In this document: piece by piece, positions 50,841-63,903 of the stretch
Position numbering within the stretch: the first letter of the stretch is position 1
Layout: the number at the start of each line of letters is the position of its first letter
Notes under the pieces: model-generated
The model's input: the letters and a program-made list of their open reading frames with translations, nothing else
The model's database searches: none
What the model was told of the DNA's origin: nothing
Made by a program: the position numbers and the translations under genes
Assembly: GCF_000247815.1 (NCBI RefSeq)
Contig: NC_021692.1
Span: 7,886,021-7,950,020, forward strand
Direction: 5' to 3'
DNA length: 64,000 nucleotides
From: Ficedula albicollis
Lineage: Eukaryota > Chordata > Aves > Passeriformes > Muscicapidae

Positions 50841-52869
50841 CTTAATGCACTGTTTAAATCCTTGGGTACACAGCCATGCTGCTCCCCAGACTCGTCTAGA
50901 ATAGGAAACCATTTCAATGCCAAAAATAAGCTTTTACTTTCTTTGGTAAAACCCTCAGTCTTGGCTCAGCCTCTGCTACAGCCACCAAAGGAGCAGGGCA
51001 GGGGGTTTAAGAGGGCTGCCTGCTACCACCCATGGCTGGTGGCGGTGCTATAAGCTGAGCCTGTAAGAGGGTTAAACTTTTGGAAACTTTCTTTAATGCC
51101 CAGACACTAGAAGAGGTGGCACAGCCGTATGGGCAAAGGACCTGGAGGCTGACCTCAGCATTCCCAGTAGATTTGCTGCTCTCCAGACCATAAATAGTAA
51201 CGAGTCAAAGCCCAGTCCTGCCTTCCCATGGGGTAAACAGTGGCTTCTGTGCTGAAAGGCCTCCTGAGGATAAAATTAACAGACATAACATAGTGCAAAG
51301 GAGGGCTGGGAGATCTACCTCTCTGCAAAATCAGACCACTGGAGCAGGTTTTTCTTCTCCAGCTCACTCAGCACCACTTGGCCAAGAATGCAGGGCAACA
51401 GCTAGACCAGGTGGCCAGACACCAAACTGGGCAACTCCATCCCACAGAAGCAGCAGCCCAGCAGTGTGACTGGGCTAGCAGCACAACCACTAATACTGCT
51501 GGAGAGAAACTGCCCAGGAACGAGCAGTTTTTGAGGTACCATCTGTCTGCTGGACAGCAGGAAAAGGGCTCTCTGAGGGCCTTTTACCAAAATCGTGTCT
51601 CAGTAAAAAGGCTGATGTGGGCTGGGGAGGTACATAATAAAATACATGCACTTGCTTCAAATAAGCATCTCAGGATGATGAGCAAAGGCACAATTTCACT
51701 CAAGATTAAGAAAAAAATATGGTAAATTTCCCATACAGGAGAAACTCAGCATGGCTCCCTTCAACACTAGTACTGTGTGAAGACTGAGGTATATGCAAGG
51801 TGAACATGATTAGAAAACTCAAAGCCTTCCCCAGCAGGGGAATGGAACCTCTAGGATGTGAAAAACGGGATGTTACAACTCCTGTTCCACACCTTCCTTT
51901 GCACAAGGAGAACAATGGCCTCAAAGTTACCCCATGAGATTTTCAGACCTGTTGCAGTAACTCAGGGATAAGTCCAAGAAAGCTGCTGTGTTTGGATGCT
52001 TCTAAACCCTGAGACACCCCCCTCCAGAAGACATGTGGTCAGCTCAGTGCAGGACCTTTGGAACCAAGCAAGGCTCTTTGGACCTGATTCTGTGCGGCTC
52101 AGCCTTTACAGCATCATTTATGTCAAGGCCAGGAACGGGCAAAAGTGTGATGAGAACAGCCCTGTTATAAACAACTTTACAAAGGTGAAAGGGACCAGAT
52201 AATCAGCCCATCCCTTTCTATTTCATGCCACAGAGGAGTCCTGGGTGAAGGAGGAGGTCACTGAAGCCCTCTCGGGCTGTAGGCACCGTCACAGGCGGTG
52301 GCTCAGAGGGGAACCAGAGCCAGGCAGTGCCTGGCAGGGCTGGGCTGTGCCACGGAGATGGGGACAGCAAAGCAAGAGACAAGCACAGGCAGCAGGGAAG
52401 TGTGGGTCCCCCAGGCCAGAAGGCAAAACCTGCCCTAGGCTTTCCCACTTCTAGGAACTGCTGTCACTTAGTACCTGGGAATCCCTGAGCCCCAGCTGCT
52501 GCACCTCCTTCCCCAGGAGGAACCACACAGGCAGCCCAGGGCAGGGCACACCACGGCCCCTGGAGCCCCCCTGCCCTGTGCTGCCCTTTCCTGGCGCAGC
52601 TGCTCACCAGCACAAACCTGCTTCTCATCAGCTCTTCCCACTCCGCTCCAGCCCTTCCACTCAGTGGGCACAGGGAGTCAGATTTTTTTTCTCTCTCTCC
52701 TCATCAGATTTCTGCGTCTCTCTGAAATATTCAGATGATTTGGTTTTGTTCTCTTCTCCTCCACATCAAATCCTCCCCCTGCTTGTGGAAGCAGTGGATT
52801 TCACCCAGGCACAGAAGGCTAATTTACACCCTTCAGGGTTTAAAATAGCAGTGGTGTAAATGAAAAGTC

Positions 52870-53080
52870 CAATTTCTTCAAATTTGCATTGTAAAACCAT
52901 CCTTCAACTTCCTTGAAATAAATTTTACTATTTTATTAGTGCAAACAAAATGGTAATAAAACACTAATACAGTGCCTTGTATCCAGGGGAAGAGCTAAAA
53001 TTAACATAGACCGAGCAGTGTTTGCTATTACATTCAATTACCTTTTTACTTGAGATTTACATTCTCATCCTCTTAATCTC
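52870..53080. promoter_or_regulatory. Candidate AT-rich regulatory element with octamer
   Basis: A perfect reverse octamer ATTTGCAT lies at 52882-52889. It is followed by ACTATTTTATTAGTGCAAAC, AATGGTAATAAAACACTAAT, GCTAAAATTAACATAGACCG and TTACATTCAATTACC. About 200 bp of dense TAAT cores and retained CpG in unique sequence suggest conserved regulatory DNA; conservation not tested. Confidence 0.3.
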
Positions 53081-53407
53081 CATAGTGGTGGCTTTGAAAT
53101 CATTCCCCACAGTCCCTCCTGTGCTCGGAATGGACGGCAGAAGAACTGCTCCCTCGCCACCACGGCTCCTCCGCCAGCACCCAGCACCAGCCGCTCCCCT
53201 CGAGAGCCCAGGCAAGTTTCCTTGGAACGTCTCTGAAGAGAAAACGCAGCAAGTGCATTCACCTGCTTTTCCGAGTCTCACTCGGGCCCTAATTTCTAAG
53301 GTCCAGACAAATGCACTAGCACAAAAAATACAGCCGGTGTTCCACAGCTGCCTTCAGTCCGGCTCTGGAAACTGTTCCTTAATTCTCAGCTACAAACCAT
53401 GTTGCAG

Positions 53408-53466
53408 GCAAGTTTTATTGTCTCCACTGTACAGATAACTAAGGCAAAGACTGAGGACCTAGGTCA
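53408..53466 (+). mobile_element. Possible MIR-like ancient SINE fragment
   Basis: TTATTGTCTCCACTGTACAG followed by ATAACTAAGGCAAAGACTGA resembles the MIR word series TTATCCCCATTTTACAGATGAGGAAACTGAGGCACAGAG (shortened here). It is short and diverged, so only tentative. Confidence 0.35.
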
Positions 53467-53919
53467 GAATGCTCTTGGTGTAAAATTGGAATAGCTGTTT
53501 TGTAGTGGAAGTATTCCAGCTTTCACCGAGGGCTCACTGAATTCTGCTCTCCAGCTAACTGGGGTTGTGTCCTGCAGCCCAGGCAAAGTCAGGAAAAGAT
53601 TGTCTGGTGAAACTCGGAGGGAACCTGTCCTGGAAAGAAAGGCCCATATTCCTGCCAATACAATCCAGGGAATCTATCTCCCCAGCACCAGGGCAAGTTT
53701 TTAATGGATGGCATCTCTCGATGCTTTAATGTAATAGGCACGGCAGTGATTTGGGCGTTACCAAAAGAATGGAAAGGCTTCCACAGGACACGCAGGGAGG
53801 TCCTGCATCAGTCCAGCTCCAGACAGGGACTTTCCTTCTCGGCTCCTCTCTCTTCCTTTTTGTGTAGTGGAAGTTGGACACCTCCCCACTTCAAGTCAAG
53901 TCAAAATATTTAACCTTTC

Positions 53920-54040
53920 TTTGGAGAGCATCTGCAATACAGGTGATATGCACAACTTTGCATTTTCACACAATGTTTCATGATACCCAAATGAGTTAAC
54001 AGAGATTAATTGAGCTTTGTGTAATGTATTTCTGAGCTCG
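53920..54040. promoter_or_regulatory. Candidate AT-rich regulatory element
   Basis: GGTGATATGCACAACTTTGC, CACACAATGTTTCATGATAC and GTTAACAGAGATTAATTGAG (HNF1-like GTTAAC, TTAATTG) within 110 bp of unique sequence. Motif-based and tentative. Confidence 0.22.
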
Positions 54041-54783
54041 GCAAAAGAGGGCAGAACAGCCTTTCATCCCAGTCTCCTCACTGCCCAGCCATCCCAGCAT
54101 TACCAGACCACCTCAACACAGAGTCAAGTACAGGGCGATTTGGGAATGTACCCGGCAGCTCCTGTGGAAGAGCCTCTCCTGAGAGAAACAGATGCCTTGA
54201 GTTCACCCCAGCCCAGGCCAGCTGTAACACATGTGGATTGCCAGGTGCCTGACAGAGAGAACTGTCATCACCTCTTTGGATAGAAAAACACTTCCAGGTG
54301 CTCCAGCCAGGTCCCAGGAGTGCTGCACAGCCCTGATCACACCTAAGGCATGCAGCAATGAACTGGCTGCAGTGGCCCTGCTGAAACCAAACCCCACCAG
54401 AATCCATTCTGTCCCACACAGCAGCAGATTACTCTAATTTCCAGTGCCCCTTGGGCAGCTGTCACACAACTCCCAATTCTTCTTTTTGAACAATAGCATT
54501 GCAAGATGATTCACCAAGAGATTTTGTGCCAACCTGAAAAAAAAGGGCAGTCTGTTGTAGCACTTGGTGGTACCCAGGAGTATCCCTAACAGCTGCCCTC
54601 ATGGCTCTCTTCGTCTTCTCCACAACAAAACTCTCTGTTTTCTGCATTTTAATCAGGATTTGTCTGCCTAGCCCCTAAATTGCTCATCTGTCTCTCCTCG
54701 TGAGAAGCATGGTCCTTCATGCTTTCCCTCTAGCCATCTTGATCTTCATGGCTGGAGGAGAAGGATCATGCAAAGCATGAATA

Positions 54784-54812
54784 AATGATAGATAATGATA
54801 GATAAATGATAG
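54784..54812 (+). repeat. Short GATA-containing imperfect tandem repeat
   Basis: Three imperfect copies of ATGATAGATA/AATGATAG words in a row; a small microsatellite that carries several GATA words. Confidence 0.75.
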
Positions 54813-57506
54813 AACAACTGACAAATCCTCCCCATCCAAATAACAAATGTGTCCCCAGGAAACCTTTCATCTGTCCACCTTCTAGAAGGCAGTACACAAA
54901 AGTCCTTGTGCAAATAAAATTATCACAAGACACCAAGCAATACAAAAGACCCCAAACAATAAAGAGTAGGAAAAAGAAACCTGCCCAAGAGCACAGGGCT
55001 AAGGTTGGTTTCAGCTGGTCTTCTGTCCCTTTCTTCTGTTCTCCTTCCCCTGCTCCCCTGAACAAAGGAAGTTTGTTGTCAGGTTTAAACATTTCCTGGG
55101 CCTTGTCCGAGTTCCACCTTGTTTTCTTTTTCTCTTTTCCCCACCCTGTACAAATAAAGAAAAAACCAACTGGCACCACCTGTGATGAAAGGACAACTAA
55201 ATGCAGAATTTTATCTTTTCTTTCTTTTCTCCCTCCTCCTTTTTCCCTTTTTCTTGGCCAGAAGTTTTGGGCAAAGGACAAAAGGTATTGTTGGGTAAGC
55301 ATAATTCCAGGGGCTGAGTCACTGAAGCGCTGGCTGCTGCTGGAGTACAGCAAGCCAAGCCACTGCTTCACTAAATGCAACAAAAACCCCAGCAGCACCA
55401 CTGCAAGCTCTGCCAGCCCCAAAGCACAAGGGGCAGCAGAAGATTCACACGGCACCAAGAGGTGCAAAGAAACTAAATAAGATCCTGGTACAATTATCCT
55501 CACCTTCGAAATAAATCTCAGGAGGAAAGACCACAGAGACTGGGCTCTTCCCTGAAAACAGTAAAGGTTGTGGGGGTCACAGTAAGAAGTTACAGCCTTC
55601 ACTTCTGATAAGGAAAGGCTCAGATGCCTTCTTTAGTTCTTCATCCAGGCCTACTTTTTTGATTTCACGACCCAAGTCAGGCCCGCAGCCGGTCAATCCT
55701 GTAAGTGTCTCCTTCCCCCACTGCTCTGGAGGCAGGAGCTCCCACTGCTCCTGCAGCCCCAAGCACACAGAGGGGGCTTTCAGACACCCCTACCACGCAG
55801 AAAATCATCAACCCATTTCTGGCTGCAAATTAAATGGTGCCTCAAGCGGGTGCTTGCTCAGAGCATGTTCTAAAGCACACTGCAGACCCTTGGAACTACA
55901 TGGTGCATTTGGGGGAGCTGGAGCACTGGCTGTTTGTTTATTTTATGATGCACTTTGGTCTCTCTCAGTTGCACTGTTATCCTACACCTGTTTGCTCCCT
56001 TTCTCCAGGCTGATAACAGGCAGCACGTTGTGCAGTGGGAGCCTGGCCTGACTCTTTTTGTGTTTAATGAGACATATGTATTTAGTTCCAGACTATCAAG
56101 AGTCAGGGAGAGGGAAGAGGCAGAAAATTTCCCTCAATAAGCATAATCAGTTCAGCAGTGATGTGGAGCAAGGAGCAAGGTCCTGGAGTGGACAGAAAGA
56201 GAACAAATGCCTTCGTTGAACAGCTCTCAGGAGGGCAGATCCTGCTTTCCCAGGGCAGCACATCGCCTTTGGAACCCACACTCAGCAGGGCGTTCCACTG
56301 CTGCTCGTCTCCTCCAGGCAGACACAGCCGGGCTCTTGCAACAGCTCTGGCATCTCCTCATGGCAGACCCCATGACACACGGAGGCGGCTGAGAACAAGG
56401 GCTCCTGCTTTTCCAGGAACAGGGAATCCAGATTTTCTGGTTTATAAATTTTCCCATATGGATTTGTTTTGTTGTTCATAGGGTAGATCACCAGAGATAA
56501 GGAGAGAAAAGTAAAGAAATGTCAGAGCAGTGGGAGCCCTGATGGGCTCAGATGAATTTCTTGCATGTCACAATCTCCTGTTTGGGCAGAAATTTGAATG
56601 CATTTTCCAGCAGCAGCACAGATAAACTGGCATCTTCCCTGGGGAATGTTTCAGTTTCTGCTGCTGCCTATGGGTTCTGTGACGCAGTAACTGAGGAGCT
56701 TGGACATGCCCACTCTCAAGAATGACTCCATGAGGACATGGCAACTTCTCTACCACTTGCATGGCAAGCATTAAAACCATCTCAGACTTCATGTGAAGGC
56801 CCTCACAAGAGCCTATAGATGAGCAGGTTATTGTTACCTGAAACAACTCCAATGAAAGACTGTGTTGGGGAAGTCCTGCACAAGCTTCCAAGTGGCAGAG
56901 CAAAGAATGCTTAGGTCATCTCCACGTGACAGAAGCAGCAGCTCCACCACTCTGTGGCACAGGGTCTGTCAGAGCCTGTGTTCTGGGGAGGAATCCCCCA
57001 GGATTGCACCACATGGTTTTGGGAACAGATCTCCCAAGCCAAGTCGTACCCCCTGCTCTCAGGTAAGACCAAGGCCCATGGAACCTATCAGGACCTCTCC
57101 TCCCACCTCTTGCAGCCTTGTCCCAAGGCTCTGAGCTGGTTTCCAATGCCAACAGCTGTCCAGGTACAGAAAGGCACCTGCAGGCTAGAACAGATATGGG
57201 CCTGGAGCCCAAGGATTCCCATTCTGAAGAGTGGAACCAACAGCTGGGAGCTGTGATGTTAGGCATGTTCGTCCTTCCCTGCCACCTCTCAGCCTGGCTG
57301 CTGAATTTACACACAGCAAGGACAACCTGGTAAAGCCAGCCCAGTGCTGTCAGCTGGGAGCCTCTGCACACTGAGCTCCTGGTTAAATGTTTTCATCAAA
57401 ACCAGAGCGAGAAAGTGCAGAGAAAACACCACCAATTAGTGGCTGGGATGAATCGTCCCTGCCAGCATATCTGGTGAGAGGGGCATGAGTCACCTTAACC
57501 CTTCAG

Positions 57507-57530
57507 GAGCCAGAGCCAGAGCCAGAGCCA
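57507..57530 (+). repeat. (GAGCCA)4 hexamer tract
   Basis: Four consecutive GAGCCA units; a small microsatellite. Confidence 0.85.
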
Positions 57531-60411
57531 GCACAGCTCTGCAGAGGAGGAAACCTCTCCTGGATATTTTATTTGCAACCACTCCTTTTCATTTATTTGT
57601 AGGGAGTTGAATTCAGGAGCAAACACTTGCTGTGTTTGGAATGACACTATCCCCATAACCTCTGCTGTCACCATTCGCTCCAGTGCAGATGGATGTGAGC
57701 TGGTTCTGAGAGCCAGGCAGACCCCAGGGCACAGGCTGCCAGCTGCATGTTGAGACCCCGGGGTTGGTCATCCCTCAGCCACCTCTACCCTCCAAGCCCA
57801 TTCCAGGTAACAGAAAACATCACCTCACTTTTGCTGAAGACCAAGGTGCCAGAGAGAGTAACATGACAATACTTGATGTCTCATTCCAAGACAAAATGCT
57901 TCCCCATTAGAAAAATGAGGAAATGTAGTCAGCAGTAAGAGAACAGGTGGGCTCAGGTGCATTTGTCCCTCTCTGTAAACTCCCGTAAACTGTCCCATTT
58001 CTGAACTCGTCAGAGGTGGCCCAAGTTAATTGTGTGACTGGGATAATTCTCTTTCAATGTAAGTAACATGCTGCTGTTTATGGCCGGATTCAGTGCCACG
58101 AGTGTAAGTTCAGCTGTCTAGGAGTGTCCAATGTTGCAACACTACAGGTGCTCAGAGAGATCAGTCACTTCTGCAGCAACAAACCCTGGAGTCAGAGCTC
58201 TCCTTTCGCACAGTCACTCGAGCAAATACCTACTGACTCCACCTCAGCAAGGGCTGAGCAGACACTGCAGGAAGGGCCCAGAACTGTGTATGGACCAAAT
58301 CCTGCCCTCCTATTACAGCATCCAGCAGAGATGACACTGCTGCTCGGGCGGAGTTTTGCAAACTTTCTGCAGGGGAATCTGTCCTGGACCAAGCTCCCTG
58401 TTCAAGGTGAGGGACAGAAAAGGCACAGGGGCAGTGGACCTGCAGCTATGGAGATCAAAAGGCATTCACCCAAGGCGAGGAACCGAAAAGGCAGGCAAGG
58501 ATAAATTAACACCATGGTTTATACTGGGGACATTGCTTTCCATCTAGAGCTATGTGGGATGCAGCCCACGATCTGGCCCTCCACAGTTATATGTGTCTAA
58601 AGCTGGACGCCCCAAATGTGAATTTCAAGCATAGCAGGACTACTGGACCAGACAGTTTCAGATCCTGCTGAGCCAGCTTGCGGCTGTATTCAAAATTGAG
58701 TAAATTTACAGCTGTAAGCTGGGAGTTGATACAACCCGTAACTTGTTAGGGATGGCTGACCAAGCTAGAACGATTGCTCCCCAGCCAACAGAGCTCCTAT
58801 TGGTTAGCCCTCTGAGTGCCTGAGAGGTTTTACTATTTTTCTTTCTCTTTTTCTTTTGCTTAGGTGGGGGCTAGGAAAGGAAATAACTACTTTTGTTCCT
58901 TTACTCGCCAAACACAAATTAAAATTAAATCTCAGGTTCAATCCACTACAGACTCCTCAGTGCATCAGCTGGGGACTGCGGCATGCCCAGTGACCATCTC
59001 CTTGGATGAGGCTGCTGTACTTTTCTCACTCTGTGCAGTCTTGCACCATGAGCAGCTCCACAGCATCCAGTGTATTATCACCAGAGCTCACAAGGCTGCT
59101 CTTAGGCTGCCCTTACGCATGGACACTTCCCTCCCCACAGGTGCTACTCTGTTCCAACCTGGGCTGCAAGATAATGTGCTCTGGGTTGTCTGAGTTTAGT
59201 GCAGCAAATATGGTGCCCTGAGATTTTCCTTCCATCTCCTCTACATGGATAAACAGCTGGGGCAGTATCAGACCTGATCTGAACCTCGATTCACACACAC
59301 AGCACAAGGAGCTGCCAAACAATGGGAGAGTAGCAGGCAAATAGTGTGTGCAGGACTCCAGGAGCCCTCTGAGAGGACAAAACCAGCACCATCCACTGTG
59401 CCCGCGAGCGTGACAGACACCCAGCCCCAGGGAAGCACGGGACTTGCCTGCACGCACCTGCCTCAGCCTGAGATCCCCTCTTTTCATTACAGCGTGGTCC
59501 CAGCCCCAGTTCTTGTCTGAAAGGCATTTTTAGCAGGAAGTCCAAGCATGATCTGACTGCAGCAAGGCTGGATGAAGGGCTGCAGGGCTCTCCTGGAACC
59601 CGCTGCTCTTTGTGACCACAGACAAGACAAGGACAGCCCCAGCAGCTCCACAGCTCACACACTGGGGAGCACGAGGTGCCCGGCGTGCTGAGAGGGATGC
59701 ACTCCCACCTCAGGGGTTACAGGGCTGCAGGAACACCCTTCACTGTCCTGGGAGGATGCAGCTTTTCTAGGACATGCCTAAGGAGCATAAGTAGGTGCCT
59801 CCTTTACCCTCTGCTCCATCCTGAATATGTAACAGCCCAGAACACCCAAGATTTACATCAGTTAAAGAGCCAGCTGAGGCTTTAGGGACTCAGGCAGGAT
59901 AAAATACTCTTTTAGCACCCGGCCACCAGGTAAGAAAATTTGGTGAAGTCTTAAACAGGAGACTGGAAAAGGGAGCAGGGATCACACTACCTACTGCTGC
60001 TCTCACAGTTTAAAATACTTAAGTCCTCCAAGGTGCAGCTTAATTTTCTTTTTTAAAAAAGAAAAGTGTCAGTCTAATTAGATAAATCCTCCAAGCACGT
60101 GGCCCAGAGTTCGTCATGGAAATTAACCTCCTTGAAAGATCACAGTGACTGAAATAAGAAACTGTGTGTTTTGGCATAGTGCAGTGAAATGGGAGATGCA
60201 GGCTGCATTTCATACACCTTCCCTTTCATAAACCTGCCGCATTTCTTATCTGCCCTACTGGCTCTGAGCTCGGCAGCAAGACTTTATCTCTGAATGCCTG
60301 TTTGCAAATCGCTGCTGAGAGGTTACAATAACCCCTGGGAGAGATTCTGCTGGCTCACTAGTGTGAAAGGACACTGCTCCCCTGGTGTAAAGTTGGACCA
60401 GCCCGAGGCTC

Positions 60412-61737
60412 TGGTGGAGGGAGTGGCTCATCACCGGCAGCCTCTGGAGAGGATGCTCAGCAGACAGCTCCCATGGGGAGGCAGCCAGGCTGGAGCTGCT
60501 TGCTCTGCCAGCCTCACCATGCAGCACCAAGGCAAGCACGGTTCTGAGCAGCGCCCACTGCTCCTGCCATGGGGATGGGCTGAGTGGGGCAGGAGGGATC
60601 AACCCAGGCTGAGGCTGTGACCACCTTGCTCAGTTTGCGTTCTTGCCAGGTAATTCACATCTTCCTACTCAGAAAGATCTGCCTATCCACACTGGGAAAG
60701 GTGTAGGGTTGGCAGTTCATATTGTTTAGGAATAAAATGTCCCAGTACCTTTGCTATTGGAAGCAGAAGCAAAACCAGGAAATAAAATACCTGGCTCCTA
60801 AGTGAAAGTCAACTGCCACCCCTCCCTTCAAATACAAGCAGGGATCAGAACCAGGCTACACTGTACTTTTAGGACACTTTCCAGTCAACTTTTCTCCAAG
60901 CCCAGCAGACAAACTTATGCTTGGGTCACACTCTTGTTCCTCAGCACCCCCCGCCCCCCCAAGTGTCACTACACAACACATTTTAATAGAGAGCTGAAAC
61001 AAGACACCATTTCATAGCTCCAAATAGACCATCAAGGGATTCTCTCTCTTAAGTTTTCCAGTTCCCACTGTTCTTGGTGGAGGGAGTGGCTCATCCCCGG
61101 CAGCCTCTGGAGAGGATGCTCAGCAGACAGCTCCCATGGGGAGGCAGCCAGGCTGGAGCTGCTTGCTCTGCCAGCCTCACCATGCAGCACCAAGGCAAGC
61201 ACGGTTCTGAGCAGCGCCCACTGCTCCTGCCATGGGGATGGGCTGAGTGGGGCAGGAGGGATCAACCCAGGCTGAGGCTGTGACCACCTTGCTCAGTTTG
61301 CGTTCTTGCCAGGTAATTCACATCTTCCTACTCAGAAAGATCTGCCTATCCACACTGGGAAAGGTGTAGGGTTGGCAGTTCATATTGTTTAGGAATAAAA
61401 TGTCCCAGTACCTTTGCTATTGGAAGCAGAAGCAAAACCAGGAAATAAAATACCTGGCTCCTAAGTGAAAGTCAACTGCCACCCCTCCCTTCAAATACAA
61501 GCAGGGATCAGAACCAGGCTACACTGTACTTTTAGGACACTTTCCAGTCAACTTTTCTCCAAGCCCAGCAGACAAACTTATGCTTGGGTCACACTCTTGT
61601 TCCTCAGCACCCCCCGCCCCCCCAAGTGTCACTACACAACACATTTTAATAGAGAGCTGAAACAAGACACCATTTCATAGCTCCAAATAGACCATCAAGG
61701 GATTCTCTCTCTTAAGTTTTCCAGTTCCCACTGTTCT
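60412..61737 (+). repeat. Direct tandem duplication, 663-bp unit, two near-identical copies
   Basis: Copy 1 is 60412-61074 and copy 2 is 61075-61737, at a constant 663-bp offset. The only difference noticed is A at 60433 against C at 61096. The copies abut without a spacer, and the junction shows at most one or two bases of homology. The unit is unique non-coding DNA with a C-rich stretch. As with the 1,036-bp duplication, it is either a very recent real duplication or duplicated haplotypes. Confidence 0.95.
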
Positions 61738-63189
61738 TTCAAAGGATAGCATCCAAAACAGAAAACTCCCTGAAAAACCTCTAGAGTTCGTCCACCTCCT
61801 TCCTTCCCAAGTCTGATGGATGATGGTGTGTGTGACACTGTGCTGCCCTCCCAGCACTGAGACCAACCTTGCCAGCTGACTTCACACTCAGAAGGATCAG
61901 GACCAGCCTCAGAGACCAGCTCTGAGGTGACCTGTTGTATTGTCATTGAAATGACAAGCCCTATGGTTTAGAACCTGGGACTTGTTTCCAATGTTGTTTC
62001 GAAACAGCATCACTGGTGGCAGAACAAAAATAGGACACCCTCTGCAGAGAAAACTACCCCAAAACACCACGGTGGGCAAGGAGCCAAAGGCCCCCCAAAG
62101 GCCCCAGACAACTGAGTTCTGCTCTGCCTTATCCTGCAGCAGTTCCTGCCACAAGCGGGATGGTGCAGAGCTGGCAGCTGGGCAGCTCCAGAGCTGACCC
62201 TGTGAGCACAGACTCGTGTGTCTCCTGCTCCAGAGCAGCTCCATCACCTGGAAGGGATGAGCTGACAGCCAGCAGCAGCCACGGCACAGGGGGAGCGAGA
62301 GGGGCTGCGGGCAGATCCCTCTGCGCAGAGGTGGAGCCTCCTTGCTACAATTCACTAGCTGACTCGAAAGAGTACAAAAGACAGACGATGCACAAAAACT
62401 GCATTCCAGTTTCCTCCTGATCCCTTCAGATCAGGGCTGAGGCACGCTGGAAGGACACTACCAGAGAAATCAGGATGAATTCAGGCCTAATATAGTTCCT
62501 TAGCAGTTCTCTGTCAAGTACAGGCAAGCTCCACAGTTCCATTACTAATAACTTAACCCTTAATATTATTACAATAACTTAATACCTAATAATATTACCA
62601 ATGTAATACTTTAACTTGATGCCAAGCACCTGGACCCAGAAAAATCAGCATTTAGAAAGACTTCCACCTCACTGCTTTTGGCTTCTGCCAACTGATCAAA
62701 ACTCAGCATCCACACCTCCTTCCCACCTGCTCCAAGGTATTTGGAATAATTTTTAAAAAGATAAAGTTCCTACTTCAGCCAGAAGCTAAGGGCTGAACCA
62801 GCAAGACAAGACAGACTGCAGGAGGGGAAAAAAAAGATTCAACTGCTATTTCACTCCTGTTCTTTAGGCTTTGGATGCATTAGGCAAATTCCCAATTACA
62901 GCAATCCCTTCTGCCTGCAACTGGAGTTGAGATAAGAGACCAGAAAGGAGGGCCAGTGGGCATCACTGAGAGCTCAGCATCTTTCATTACACATCAGCAC
63001 AGTAAAAAGGGCAATGCCAACCCTGAATTTTTTTTTCCAAAAGGAAAACACACACACACACACACCCTTTAGAATGGGTATGGTGAAATCTGCCTGGAGA
63101 GGCAAGGACTCAGCAACACCAGCAGGTTCCTGACTCCTTATCATCAAAGCAAGAAGCCCCGTCTGTGAATTCATTTCATCAGTGTCCTC
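61738..63189. other. Unique non-coding DNA, no gene recognised
   Basis: Mixed unique sequence leading to the CpG-rich right edge. An AT-rich patch with an inverted repeat lies at 62540-62615, and a short (CA)n at about 63049-63066. No supportable exon. Confidence 0.55.
62561..62597. repeat. Perfect 11-bp inverted repeat in AT-rich DNA
   Basis: TAATATTATTA (62561-62571) and its exact reverse complement TAATAATATTA (62587-62597) are separated by 15 bases. The surroundings repeat AATAACTTAA words. It could form a small hairpin or cruciform; no gene role is suggested. Confidence 0.8.
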
Positions 63190-63501
63190 TTTCTTCCTTC
63201 ACCAAGGGCTCGTATCCCGAACGTGACCGCACACACACGGCCAAGGAGGCCGTGCGACATGTGAATCCACAGCGGGTTCAAAGACATCTCCATGCCTTGC
63301 TGTCAGCCTGAAGTTTGACTAGGGGAGCCCACCAGAAAGAGCGAATGAGCGCTGGCAGCGGAGCCGAGCCCGTGCTCTAAGCCACCTAGTGTCCGAGCCG
63401 CGCACGGAGAGCTGCGGGAAACCGCGGGGAGAGCGGAGACACCCGAGCAGAGCCACGGGGAGAGGAGCAAAGGACACGGACCCGAGCCCGGGAAGCGGGA
63501 G

Positions 63502-63903
<402 letters not shown>

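Larger units (their letters stand above)
45441..60411. other. Unique non-coding DNA, no gene recognised
   Basis: About 15 kb without a supportable exon. 45.5-49.4 kb is AT-rich, with T and A runs and octamers at 45732-45739 and 47583-47590. 49.5-58 kb is mixed with GC-richer parts; another octamer lies at 50568-50575. Open frames reach 278 codons (minus strand, 54766-55602), but the sequence is low-complexity, Phe/Leu/Ser-rich and overlaps a similar plus-strand frame, so it is not supported as a gene. Confidence 0.55.

Noticed and set aside
54766..55602. 278-codon minus-strand frame as a membrane protein gene
   Set aside because: Hydrophobic stretches come from Phe/Leu-rich reading of A-rich sequence. 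It overlaps an antisense frame of 224 codons, and no family resemblance or conserved motif is visible.
58925..58945. tRNA B-box-like GTTCAATCC on the + strand
   Set aside because: No A-box or tRNA-like stem sequence precedes it at the required distance.
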